Positions 45,268-53,871 of a stretch of DNA of 64,000 nt are shown piece by piece; positions within the stretch are counted from its first letter, which is position 1, and every line of letters starts with the position of its first letter. The stretch is from NCBI GenBank assembly GCA_002490835.1, contig DKUU01000039.1:1-64000 (forward strand), in the 5' to 3' direction. A model generated the notes under the pieces. It was not told the origin of the DNA, searched no databases, and was given only the letters and a program-made list of their open reading frames with translations. The stretch is from Lachnospiraceae bacterium UBA7196 (GTDB lineage: Bacteria > Bacillota > Clostridia > Lachnospirales > Lachnospiraceae). The position numbers and the translations under genes were made by a program.

Positions 45268-46398
45268 CTACTCCCCCATAAATCCCTCCAAAACCTCCGC
45301 CATCCTCTCCCACGAAAAGCGATAAGCCTCCTTCTCAATATTTCCCTGCATTCTCTGTGCCTGATCCTCCCGGAAAAATCGGACCGCCGCCTCCGCGATT
45401 GCCTGCGGATTCTCCGGTTCCACGATATATCCGGTTTCACCGTCCTTCACCACGTCCGGCAATCCTCCTACGTCTGTTACCACTACAGGTTTTGTAAAGC
45501 CATACGCAATCTGTACGATGCCGCTCTGGGTGGCGGATGTATAGGGCAGTACCACCAGATCCGCCGCCGCAAAATATTTTTCAACCTCCCGGTCCGGCGT
45601 GTAAGCGTCCCTCACCTGCACACGGTTTTCTATCCCCAATTCACGGATCAGGTTTAGATAGTCTTCTCTGTCGGTGCCAAATTCCCCGACCACCCACAGT
45701 CTCACTTTTTCGTCTTCACGGCAGATCTTTGGCATGGCGCGCAGCAGGTATTTCAGCCCTTTATACTCCCTCACATATCCGAAAAAGAGCAGTATCCGCT
45801 CTTCCGATCCGATATGAAGTGTTTCCCGCGCCTGCTCCCTGCCCATACCCTCGAACCGAAATGCGTTATAAGTCGGATGCGGCGTCACTACATAGTCCGG
45901 ATTCGCTTGTATCTTAGTCAGTTCTTCCGCCTCTTTGGCCGCGTGCACAATAAAATGACTGCCGCCACTTAGCGCCAGCCTGATTAGCGCTTTATCCAGC
46001 AAAAACCGCTCATGGGGAAACACGTTATGGCAGACAAAGACAACATTCTGCCTGCCCATAAACCGCGTGAGGAGAAAATAGCAGGGCGCAAAATAAGGAT
46101 GCCACCACTGGATCACCACCAGATCCGGCTTTTTCCGTCTGATATAGCGCGCCGTCCGCACAATGTTGAACGGATTCGCCGTATGGAGCAGGTACTTCGC
46201 GCCCTCTATTTTGAAACTGTCATTGCTGTAATCCCGCTGTTCTTTATGAAAGAGGAACTTTGGGTACTGCATCTTATAGGAGATCATCTCCACATCATGC
46301 CGTTTAGAAAGCTCCCGGCACATGAGTCCCGTGTAGTGGGAGATACCGCCTTTGTAGGGGTATATGGGTCCGATTAGGATGATTTTTTTGTTTTTCAT
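45268..46398 (-). CDS. Glycosyltransferase family 4
   Basis: This GT-B enzyme of 376 residues from the chosen ATG has KIILIGPIYPYKGGISHYTG as acceptor loop, IQWWHPYFAP, LLFFGYVREYKGLKYLLRA and the donor block VLPYTSATQSGIVQIAYGF, with VTDVGGLPDVV. I chose the ATG at 46398, which overlaps the stop of the 904-residue protein gene by four bases (ATGA). A TTG at 46422 is an alternative, but its ribosome binding site is too close. Coupling to a metalloprotease-like gene is unusual for a glycosyltransferase and may mean only that an inserted module landed in front of it. The base composition is more GC-rich than in its neighbours on either side. Confidence 0.88.
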   Translation of the reverse strand: MKNKKIILIGPIYPYKGGISHYTGLMCRELSKRHDVEMISYKMQYPKFLFHKEQRDYSNDSFKIEGAKYLLHTANPFNIVRTARYIRRKKPDLVVIQWWHPYFAPCYFLLTRFMGRQNVVFVCHNVFPHERFLLDKALIRLALSGGSHFIVHAAKEAEELTKIQANPDYVVTPHPTYNAFRFEGMGREQARETLHIGSEERILLFFGYVREYKGLKYLLRAMPKICREDEKVRLWVVGEFGTDREDYLNLIRELGIENRVQVRDAYTPDREVEKYFAAADLVVLPYTSATQSGIVQIAYGFTKPVVVTDVGGLPDVVKDGETGYIVEPENPQAIAEAAVRFFREDQAQRMQGNIEKEAYRFSWERMAEVLEGFMGE

Positions 46399-49109
46399 TT
46401 CATATTCGGGGTAATCTTGCAACCTTTCTCTTTATAATACTGCAATTCTTCCTCTATGCAGTCAAAAACTTTTTGGGTATCTTCAAAAGCTAATATTTTT
46501 CCTACCACTTTTCTTACCGCGGCAATCATTTCCTTCTTTGTCTCACGCGCATATTCTGCTAATGATTCCCGCGTAACTTCAAATAGATATTCATATAGCC
46601 CGTTCGCGACATCCGCATAAAAACCAATATCTTGATTCTCCGTGGCGGACTGATCCAAATGATCCTCTTGCTCCGGAATCAGTTGTTTCAACTGAATGCC
46701 ATTCGTAACGTCATATTCATCCGCTAATTTTCTGACGGAGTCCTTCCTTTTTTCAAATTCTACAAGCTCCTTTTCTTTCATCTCTTTCTCAAACCGGTCA
46801 TTATATGCCTCAATATCCGCTATGATTTTAGTAAATCTGCTATTTTGGTTTCCTTCGCCCCTTTTCCAAATTCCACACTCTCTCATAACTCTGTATATCG
46901 TGCTGATGCGCAGCATGGATTGAATATCTGTCAGCATATCGGCTCCCGGCACATTTTGTTTGATAAAGAATGTGCTTAAGTAGCTTTCCGCGTCCATTGC
47001 CAAAACAAGTATCATTTGCAGATCCGCATAGCTTTCTCTATAGACCCACTTAATTAAATCTATGTAACTCAGATATGCGTCTCCTTGTTCCTGATACTTA
47101 AATACCTTCAATTCATCCTGAAGTGCCTCACTTTTTAATGCGCAGAATTTTGGTAAAGATTTTTCAATAAAATCTCTCTGCAGCCTTTTTTCAACACCAA
47201 ACTTTTCTAATAGATCATCAGAAATATCCTCTTCCCTGCTGATCTTCTCTTGATAGTATCGTTCTAAAAGATCCTGACGTTCCTGAACATACTCCAAACT
47301 CTGCAAGAACTGCAACCCCTCATAGTTTATATAATTCAGGTAATCAGACTGTTCCTCCCTTAAGCTTTCATTCTCTTTTCCTCCATCCGCCTGCATATTT
47401 TCCCGGACAAAATAGGTAATTATCTTGTGGGTTTCTTCATCCAAACTGCACTCCTTAACAATATACTTTATCAATGTGTCCATGATTGTCCGCTTACGTA
47501 CCCTTCTGCACCTTAAATCATTTCCCACATAATGCGCCAGCTCATGAACCAATTGGTACATGACGGATTCAATATCATAAAGGGATTTTTCGCTGATTCT
47601 GACTGTTAAAAGCCGGTCTCCCGAAACATTATCTCCCAGAGATATTTGTTCTACAAAGATCAACGGCGAAAAACTTGGGTGTATCAAAAAAGTATATTCG
47701 TCCTTACATGTTTCATCCTGCAATATCTGTTTAATCCGGTAAATATAAGCATTATAAAATGCCATGATTTTTGGCGGAACGGAATAGAAAACCGCATTAA
47801 AAGCAGTAGCCTGAACAAACTGCCGCTCATTATGCATGGTACTGTTTACCAGTGTATTCAATCCTGCAAAATAACTATCATATTCTTTCGAAATGTTAGT
47901 TTCGCAGTTGATCGGATTTATCCCCAGTTTCGTCATATCCTGAATCTTTTCTTTCATATAGGAGATAAAATGTAAAAAAGACTCATAAATACAATAAATA
48001 AATTCTTCCGCAAAACTATTTTTAACAATACTGCAAATGCAGTCCCTTACCTCATATATCGGCAGAAGATATCTGCTTTTATCCCGAAAATCGGATTGCA
48101 AAACAATTTCTTTCAGTCCTTTCGATTCTTCGGTTCCCAAAATTTCTATATCCAGCTTTGTTTTGACATAATGATATACATCCTTCAGATAATCCGGTTC
48201 CCATGGCGTCATTTCAACGTCTTCTTTGTCTTTTATTTTGATATATGTTTCAAATGTCCAAAAAATCTCTCTGCTTTCTTCCTTATGAAGCATATCCATG
48301 ACCTGTATCAGCCATGCAGTTTCTGCCCGTTCGTTTACGATAGAAATATCATGTCTGCCAAACATGTTATAGCGCTCAATATTTGAATTTAACTTTTTCA
48401 AGCCGGTATACCATTCGGAGAATTTTTTATAATCCCTTATACTAAGATTAATGGTTGCCTGAAAATCAGCGTTTGCACCTTCCTCACTTCTTATGTCTTT
48501 TTCCCAATACTTCTCTTTTATCAGTTTGGGCTGAAAGCAGATCATGGAAAACGTATCAAATATAACAGCGTCTTTTGCCCCTTCCGCTTTAAACAGGCAC
48601 TTAAGCCGATACATAAACTCTGTGATCTGTTGATTATGTGCAAACAGCACGATATCGCAGTAATCAAAAGAGACGTAACATAAGTAATTTCCCTCAAAAA
48701 CGTTTTTTATCTTACGTAATGCCTGTTCTAGTCTGCCTCCGTGCCCGACATGTATCATCGACAAAAATGTATACGGAAAAGTTTGGTCCTTCCAAAATTG
48801 ATCTACCGTCTCTCTCTTAAAGTAAACACCATTCTCCTCCTCATCATCACTACATATATTCAAAAACAAAATCTGTTCCTGCGAACTATAATCTACCAAT
48901 GTATTCTTTTCTTTATTTTTTTCCGCTTCCTGCTTTTTATATCCGGCAGCGAACGGATGTATTTCATCAGGGTCAACGCTTACTTCTCTCATTTGCAGCG
49001 CATCAAAATACCCTAACACTACCGGATGTTTCAATTCATCCAGCGAGAAACTTTTCGGTATATACCATTTATTCAGGTTCATGATTCTGATGTCAATCTG
49101 TCGTCCCAT
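46395..49109 (-). CDS. Large protein with central HELAH zinc-protease motif, function unknown
   Basis: I do not recognise a named family for this 904-residue soluble protein. Residues 1-270 contain three similar turns (LGYFDALQM at 32, SFDYCDIVLFAH at 147, FGRHDISIV at 250), as if built from repeated alpha/beta ferredoxin-like units. Residues 350-480 are helical. At 515-530 the sequence SVMYQLVHELAHYVGN gives a HExxH zinc site (H522, E523, H526), the hallmark of zincin metallopeptidases. The last 350 residues are helical and charged. There is no signal peptide or membrane span, so it acts in the cytoplasm. It lies downstream of a DisA-type domain protein and a 57-residue protein, all on the same strand. 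A plausible reading is a nucleotide-regulated protease. GGAGGGG precedes the ATG. Confidence 0.7.
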   Translation of the reverse strand: MGRQIDIRIMNLNKWYIPKSFSLDELKHPVVLGYFDALQMREVSVDPDEIHPFAAGYKKQEAEKNKEKNTLVDYSSQEQILFLNICSDDEEENGVYFKRETVDQFWKDQTFPYTFLSMIHVGHGGRLEQALRKIKNVFEGNYLCYVSFDYCDIVLFAHNQQITEFMYRLKCLFKAEGAKDAVIFDTFSMICFQPKLIKEKYWEKDIRSEEGANADFQATINLSIRDYKKFSEWYTGLKKLNSNIERYNMFGRHDISIVNERAETAWLIQVMDMLHKEESREIFWTFETYIKIKDKEDVEMTPWEPDYLKDVYHYVKTKLDIEILGTEESKGLKEIVLQSDFRDKSRYLLPIYEVRDCICSIVKNSFAEEFIYCIYESFLHFISYMKEKIQDMTKLGINPINCETNISKEYDSYFAGLNTLVNSTMHNERQFVQATAFNAVFYSVPPKIMAFYNAYIYRIKQILQDETCKDEYTFLIHPSFSPLIFVEQISLGDNVSGDRLLTVRISEKSLYDIESVMYQLVHELAHYVGNDLRCRRVRKRTIMDTLIKYIVKECSLDEETHKIITYFVRENMQADGGKENESLREEQSDYLNYINYEGLQFLQSLEYVQERQDLLERYYQEKISREEDISDDLLEKFGVEKRLQRDFIEKSLPKFCALKSEALQDELKVFKYQEQGDAYLSYIDLIKWVYRESYADLQMILVLAMDAESYLSTFFIKQNVPGADMLTDIQSMLRISTIYRVMRECGIWKRGEGNQNSRFTKIIADIEAYNDRFEKEMKEKELVEFEKRKDSVRKLADEYDVTNGIQLKQLIPEQEDHLDQSATENQDIGFYADVANGLYEYLFEVTRESLAEYARETKKEMIAAVRKVVGKILAFEDTQKVFDCIEEELQYYKEKGCKITPNMK

Positions 49110-49160
49110 ATTCCCCTCCGTATTTTATCTCATCCGTTTTTATAAAAAAGGTTCAAAAGA

Positions 49161-49183
49161 GAGTCGGAATACAATTCCGACTC
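49161..49183 (-). terminator. Intrinsic terminator after the 57-residue gene
   Basis: A perfect ten-base stem (49161-49170 with 49174-49183, sequence GAGTCGGAAT and its complement) with a three-base loop is followed on the minus strand by TCTTTTGAACCTTTTTT. It lies ten bases after the stop of the 57-residue gene and just before the 904-residue gene. Confidence 0.8.
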
Positions 49184-49192
49184 TTCTTCCTT

Positions 49193-49366
49193 TTATCTAT
49201 TCATTTTCTGGCGTTTTAATCTTTCGGTCAACATGGAGTAGTCATTTTCTCCTAAGTTCCAATATGTTGATGGTGGCGGCGGCTCATTCGGATTCGGTTT
49301 TCGCAACAATCCAATATATTTAAAATTCTTCAACTTGTCTTCCTGTTCGTCTGCCGGTACTATCAT
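49193..49366 (-). CDS. 57-residue protein in its own transcription unit, family unknown
   Basis: A 57-codon frame begins MIVPADEQEDKLKNFKYIGL, contains four consecutive prolines (NPNEPPPPSTYW) and ends ERLKRQKMNR. TAGGAGG lies eight bases before the ATG, a near-perfect ribosome binding site. A consensus promoter (49409-49437) stands immediately upstream and a terminator immediately downstream, so it is a complete single-gene unit of about 230 bases. It has acidic N-terminal and basic C-terminal parts, no cysteines, no signal peptide and no membrane span. I recognise no family. Its position between the DisA-type gene and the HELAH-protein gene suggests a regulator, inhibitor or substrate of one of them. 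It is too strongly equipped for expression to be a chance frame. Confidence 0.8.
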   Translation of the reverse strand: MIVPADEQEDKLKNFKYIGLLRKPNPNEPPPPSTYWNLGENDYSMLTERLKRQKMNR

Positions 49367-49408
49367 GTAAAATCCTCCTATATTTTATCAACTTCTACTC
49401 TAGTTTAT

Positions 49409-49437
49409 ACTATACTGAATCTGTATGGCTTTGTCAA
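49409..49437 (-). promoter_or_regulatory. Near-consensus sigma-A promoter for the 57-residue gene
   Basis: On the minus strand, a perfect TTGACA (49432-49437) and TATAGT (49409-49414) are separated by 17 bases. The -35 box overlaps the stop codon of the DisA-type gene. Confidence 0.85.
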
Positions 49438-50927
49438 TCACCTCTTATTTTTGAGGATCGAATATCTAAAGTACCATCCTCTGAAATGATAAAAGTCATT
49501 GCTTTTATATTCCGTCTTTCCAAAATTTCATTATATTTGATAACGGAATTATAACGTGCTCCTCTTGCCAAACTGCCTCTTTCCGTCTCTGCATACCCGT
49601 CAAGGATCATTCCGATACCATATATTTCACCGGAAGTATCCATGATCAGGCTTCCATCTATATTGCTGAACTGCTTTATATTCTCTACGCCTATCTCCTG
49701 ATGTAAATTCAGAAGTCCGTATTCCTTTTCTCCTAACCGACGCGCCTCGTCTTTCGCATCCGATCGGTTCATAATAGTTACCATGGTGCCATGCCTCTGA
49801 TCCACGGCATGTACAATGATGCCAGCCGCTTTGGCATAATTTTCTTCATAATCTTTGAAATAGTTCTGAAACAGCCCGATCAGCGCTTCCGGTGTAACTT
49901 CATTGTCAATTTTATACTGTCCGTTTCGATAAGAAAATATGTAAGTTTGATTTACCCAAAAATCCCATTGCATATGCTCGCTAAAATATATCTTAATATA
50001 GGAAAAGCCTAAGTTTTTGTTTTTAAAATAACTTTCATTACAAATGCCGATCGCCTTGAAAATTTTTCTTTCCGCCTCCTCTTCCAAAACCAGACACAAA
50101 TCCTCCTGCGCTATCTGTAACAGCTTACGAATGCATCTGATATTGGGCGGAATCAACTCCAGACTACTCTCTGTCATATCCTGAAACTGTTTCCCATCAA
50201 AATAATAAGCAAAATCCGATTCTTCTAAACCGCTAGCTGCATCACGAAATAAAATGATCAGCGTTGACTGACACGCCGAACGCTCATAATATTGCCCAGA
50301 TAGCTGCTCAATAAAAGCAATATCCAGCGGCGCGTATAATCTCTGTAAATATTTAATCGTATTCTTGGAAGCCTTTTGAATACATTGCTGAATCAGGTGA
50401 TGCCTTTGCAGCTTCCATGCCCCAACAAGCCGTTTGCGTTCTTGCAAATCCTCTGTAAAAGTTATTTGTTCGAGCAATTCGCTAAAAAGATCAGTCAAAA
50501 ATTCGCATACGCATTCAAAATAATAGCGTCCCCGGCAATAGTCCACGGTTACCGGTGAATATGCCCAAAAAATACCACAGCCAAAAATGTCACATATCTC
50601 CGCCAGCCAATATTTTTCACTATAGTTCCTCTCCAACCAGCCGGTCATTACAGCTTTAGCAGACTGGTTCGCTTCACATTCTATATTGTCTATCAAGCCA
50701 TCTGGATTTGCACAATATATTCTTTCAGAATCAATCTCTATAACAAAAAAATAAAGCGGAGTCTCTTTACATAAGCACTTATTGATAAAGAGCTCCCTGA
50801 CCGTATCCTGAAATATATGATTAAACTCATGAAAAACCGGTGTTAAAAAATTGCAATCCATTCTGCTGTTCTCACTTACTGTCTTTAGTTGATTAGCAAT
50901 TATCCCGTAAATCTTCTGTTTGGGCAA
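49434..50927 (-). CDS. Protein with C-terminal DisA_N/DAC (diadenylate cyclase-like) domain
   Basis: This 497-residue soluble protein has an N-terminal 350 residues of unknown type, probably a sensor region. Its C-terminal 140 residues match the DAC fold: HGTMVTIMNRSDAKDEARRL, then IDGSLIMDTSGEIYGIGMIL with D424-G425-S426 in place of the usual DGA, then RGARYNSV (455-461) in place of the RHR block, and IISEDGTLDI with S482-E483-D484. DAC domains join two ATP into c-di-AMP. The variant motifs are found, to my knowledge, in stand-alone DAC proteins with sensor domains, and could mean a changed product. The start is a TTG in a short leader. An ATG at 50861 is an alternative. Expression comes from the promoter at 50944-50972. 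Role as signal maker for the neighbouring HELAH protein is inference. Confidence 0.72.
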   Translation of the reverse strand: MPKQKIYGIIANQLKTVSENSRMDCNFLTPVFHEFNHIFQDTVRELFINKCLCKETPLYFFVIEIDSERIYCANPDGLIDNIECEANQSAKAVMTGWLERNYSEKYWLAEICDIFGCGIFWAYSPVTVDYCRGRYYFECVCEFLTDLFSELLEQITFTEDLQERKRLVGAWKLQRHHLIQQCIQKASKNTIKYLQRLYAPLDIAFIEQLSGQYYERSACQSTLIILFRDAASGLEESDFAYYFDGKQFQDMTESSLELIPPNIRCIRKLLQIAQEDLCLVLEEEAERKIFKAIGICNESYFKNKNLGFSYIKIYFSEHMQWDFWVNQTYIFSYRNGQYKIDNEVTPEALIGLFQNYFKDYEENYAKAAGIIVHAVDQRHGTMVTIMNRSDAKDEARRLGEKEYGLLNLHQEIGVENIKQFSNIDGSLIMDTSGEIYGIGMILDGYAETERGSLARGARYNSVIKYNEILERRNIKAMTFIISEDGTLDIRSSKIRGD

Positions 50928-50943
50928 AGCGCCTACACATATT

Positions 50944-50972
50944 AGTCTAATTTATTTTATTAATTTCGTCAA
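50944..50972 (-). promoter_or_regulatory. Sigma-A promoter for the DisA-type gene
   Basis: On the minus strand, TTGACG (50967-50972) and TAGACT (50944-50949) are separated by 17 bases. The predicted start is only about ten bases before the TTG codon at 50927, so either the transcript has a very short leader or translation begins at the ATG at 50861. Confidence 0.65.
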
Positions 50973-51008
50973 CTACTAATTTTTCCACTATTTTTTGACA
51001 ACTGAAAA

Positions 51009-51030
51009 CCCCTCTGAAATCTCAGAGGGG
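51009..51030 (-). terminator. Intrinsic terminator after Ig-like surface protein gene
   Basis: A nine-base stem (CCCCTCTGA at 51009-51017 with its complement at 51022-51030) with a four-base loop is followed on the minus strand by TTTTCAGTT. It stands 67 bases after the stop of the surface protein gene and separates it from the DisA-type unit. Confidence 0.8.
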
Positions 51031-51096
51031 CTTTACAGCGCATTAATATAATCTTTAAAGTAGTTTGCCTTTAATAATTCGGCTGCCTCATCGGTA

Positions 51097-53751
51097 TTAG
51101 TCTACAACCTTTACCGTCAGTGTTGCCTTCTTACCATCAGTCGTCGTAGCGGTTATCTTTACGGTACCTGCCTTAATGCCGGTTACCTTACCATCTACGA
51201 TTGAAACAATACCCTTCTTATTCACGGTGTAAGTAGTGCCCGCTGCTACGTACTTATTCTCACCTTGGCCAACGTCTCCCGCATCTACAAAATTAGCCTC
51301 ACCCTTTGCGTTAACGTCAACCTTGGTCACCAGTGTCAGTTCTGTCGTTTTAATCTCTCCAGTGCCGGATACCGAAAGATCTGCCTGATTACTCTTGTTT
51401 TTGCTGTTCTTAAACAGCGGGGTGTCTGACTTGCTGCCATCACGAATCTCAGCTTTTCTGGTAGGTGTAACAACAGGGATTCTGATCGTGCTGATAGCGC
51501 CGGTCGTAACCTTGTCATTAGCATTCTGCTTCTCTTTTATGCTTGCAGTCACTACAAGCGTATCGCCTGCCGCATACGTATCCTCTTCAAGCGTTACAAC
51601 ACCATTTTTACCGTTTTTAATGGTAAAGCTAGCTATCTTAACTGTGCCGTCCGCAGCAAATAACTTCGCTGTCCACTTAATATCCTTAGCAGCCGTCGTC
51701 GTTCCCTTAGGCAGTGTAGAAACCACACTCACATTCTGCTTCTTGGTCTTTGTTGCTCCGCCCTTCGTGACAGTCGTTGCCTTTACAACCTTCTGCTTAT
51801 ATGCCAGCTGAATGGATTTTGCAGGAATCTTCACATTCGCTTTAAAGGTTGCTTTGATGGCAGCATATTTTCCTCTCGCTTCGTTCGTGCACTTCGTACC
51901 ACTTACTACGATATTCGCCGTACCCTTCACAGCATCTGCCGGAGCATTCACTACGGCATTGCCATCCGCATTACGACTCGCAATTGCGGTTTTCTCCTTA
52001 TTGCTGGAAATATTTAAGGTTGTTGCCAACGGCGTTGTGCTATTAGGCAGCGTAGTATTACCATCTTTATCCTTAGCTACTACCAAAAATGTCTTACCGT
52101 TGCCTGCGTTAATGACAACAGTGCCGTCTTTAGCATTAGCCAGCTTATTTGCTGCTCCCGTAAATCCAGCTTTTGCCCTGACTGTGCTTCCGTCATAAAC
52201 TTCAATCGTTCTTACATCAGCCTGCTTCAACGTAAGCTCTAACACATCGGTCGAGTCTATATAATTCTTAGGGGTTCCATATTTCTTAGCGCTTCTAACC
52301 TTAACTTTTACAACAGGATTAGTTCCAACCGCAGTTTTCGCCGTAAATACATCTTTCTTAATCTGCGCAATCTTCTTATCCGCAGCATTATTTTCTAAGT
52401 ACCATGTTACAGCATCTGAGCCAGAGAAGTTCTTATACTCCTCGCCAGTTCCGAAATAACGATCCGCCTCCAGCTTTATTGACTGTCCTGACCATACATC
52501 CTGCTTCACACTCGTAATCTTGATGCTGGTCATGGTAGCGCTGACCTTAACGCTGAGAGTTGCTTTCTTTCCGGTAGATGCCTGTGCCGTAATCACAGCA
52601 GAGCCGACACCGGCAGGAACCAAAGTAGCCTTATCGCCATTTGCCTGAACCTTTACAATTGCAGGCTTATTGGATGACCACTTAACTGCGTCTGTGCACT
52701 CGCCGCTTCTCTTAGTTGCATCATAACTTCCTTCAGTATTATACCCAGCCCAATGTTTTTCGGCTTTGGTCTTTCCTACTTCAAGCCTTGCAACAACCTC
52801 AATTGTTCTGTTTCCCTTGTCGGTCTTACTTACATCCGGTTTCTGTGCAGCAGCCTTTTTTGTCTGTTTGCCAAATACGTCCTCATCCAGCCAAATCTCG
52901 ACCTTGTTTGCCGGCTTACCTGCCTCAATCTTAATCGTCAACGTCTCGGATTTTACTCTCTCACCGATTGCGACAATCTTAACCGTTCCCTCTTTCTTAT
53001 ACGAAAGAACACCCTTCTTGTCGATTGCGGCAACATTTTTATCGCCACCGACAATTTCAAAGGTAACCTCATCATTTGCGGTTGCAGGAGTCTTAACCAG
53101 AGCTGCGTTCAAATCTACGGAATGTTTTACATAACCGTATCTGTTGCCTTCCTTTACCGGTATGTATTCCTCGCTGAACGCCAGCTTCGTTGCATACTCT
53201 TTTACGGAAACATTCGCAGTCGCCGTAAAATGAATGTTCTCGGCATAATTGTCCAAAGACACGGTAACGGTAGCCTTGCCGCCCGCCTTTGCTTTTACCT
53301 GCATCTTCTGCGTATTCCCGCCGTTCTCTTTCGCCAGATTTCCCAGCGCAACAACAGCCGTATCGCTGGATCTCCAGGTCAATGATCTCTGGAGCTTATC
53401 CATCTCTTCCGCAGTAATCTCACCGCTTGTCAGGATCGTCACCGTCAAATCCTGTTTGTCCTTTTCCTTACTGCTGCCATTCAGCGCAAGATTTATGTCA
53501 GTCTCATCAAGAGCAATACCTTCAATCTTGCCTTCATTATCCAGAACGCTCGTTCTGCTGTTCGTGCTGGTGACGGTACCCGTACGGGTATTGATCGAGT
53601 CACTGGGCACAAGGTTGCCGGCATTGTCTTCGATCTTATATACTTCATTAAGTTCTTTTGCAGATGCCGTCAACGGAGTGGCAACCAGCATGGACGCAGC
53701 CAACGTCCACACCATCACTTTTCTGGCAATCGCCATACATTTCCTTTTCAT
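51097..53751 (-). CDS. Secreted protein with multiple bacterial Ig-like (Big_2-type) domains
   Basis: The protein has 884 residues from the ATG at 53751. It starts MKRKCMAIARKVMVWTLAA with a clear signal peptide ending TPLTASA before KELNEV. The rest is made of beta-rich Ig-like repeats with endings such as GKKATLSVKVSATMTSIKIT and, last, AGTVKITATTTDGKKATLTV, typical of Big_2 domains in adhesins and surface-layer-like proteins. No LPXTG motif, membrane anchor or S-layer homology domain is seen, so attachment would be non-covalent, or the protein is released. An upstream start at 53793 would add 14 residues before the signal peptide but lies at the predicted transcription start, so I reject it. 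A strong promoter and a terminator frame the gene, suggesting abundant expression. Confidence 0.85.
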   Translation of the reverse strand: MKRKCMAIARKVMVWTLAASMLVATPLTASAKELNEVYKIEDNAGNLVPSDSINTRTGTVTSTNSRTSVLDNEGKIEGIALDETDINLALNGSSKEKDKQDLTVTILTSGEITAEEMDKLQRSLTWRSSDTAVVALGNLAKENGGNTQKMQVKAKAGGKATVTVSLDNYAENIHFTATANVSVKEYATKLAFSEEYIPVKEGNRYGYVKHSVDLNAALVKTPATANDEVTFEIVGGDKNVAAIDKKGVLSYKKEGTVKIVAIGERVKSETLTIKIEAGKPANKVEIWLDEDVFGKQTKKAAAQKPDVSKTDKGNRTIEVVARLEVGKTKAEKHWAGYNTEGSYDATKRSGECTDAVKWSSNKPAIVKVQANGDKATLVPAGVGSAVITAQASTGKKATLSVKVSATMTSIKITSVKQDVWSGQSIKLEADRYFGTGEEYKNFSGSDAVTWYLENNAADKKIAQIKKDVFTAKTAVGTNPVVKVKVRSAKKYGTPKNYIDSTDVLELTLKQADVRTIEVYDGSTVRAKAGFTGAANKLANAKDGTVVINAGNGKTFLVVAKDKDGNTTLPNSTTPLATTLNISSNKEKTAIASRNADGNAVVNAPADAVKGTANIVVSGTKCTNEARGKYAAIKATFKANVKIPAKSIQLAYKQKVVKATTVTKGGATKTKKQNVSVVSTLPKGTTTAAKDIKWTAKLFAADGTVKIASFTIKNGKNGVVTLEEDTYAAGDTLVVTASIKEKQNANDKVTTGAISTIRIPVVTPTRKAEIRDGSKSDTPLFKNSKNKSNQADLSVSGTGEIKTTELTLVTKVDVNAKGEANFVDAGDVGQGENKYVAAGTTYTVNKKGIVSIVDGKVTGIKAGTVKITATTTDGKKATLTVKVVD

Positions 53752-53795
53752 AGTAATTCCATCCTCCATTTTAGATTTTATTAACGCTATCATTG

Positions 53796-53824
53796 AGTAT
53801 AAAACACGAATTTCCTTTTTGCAA
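53796..53824 (-). promoter_or_regulatory. Strong sigma-A promoter for Ig-like surface protein gene
   Basis: On the minus strand, TTGCAA (53819-53824) and TATACT (53796-53801) are separated by 17 bases. The predicted start near 53789 leaves a leader of about 38 bases with GGAGG before the ATG at 53751. Confidence 0.75.
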
Positions 53825-53871
53825 GCATTGTTTTTTTAAAAATACAATTTTCTTTGCCTTTTCGTCGCATT

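Noticed and set aside
45165..45440. Arginine-rich 91-codon minus-strand frame
   Set aside because: It is mostly an out-of-frame shadow of the GT4 gene 3' end, with improbable Arg content and no ribosome binding site.
53752..53793. Upstream start for the Ig-like surface protein
   Set aside because: It lies at the predicted transcription start and would place 14 residues before the signal peptide; the ATG at 53751 has a GGAGG site.
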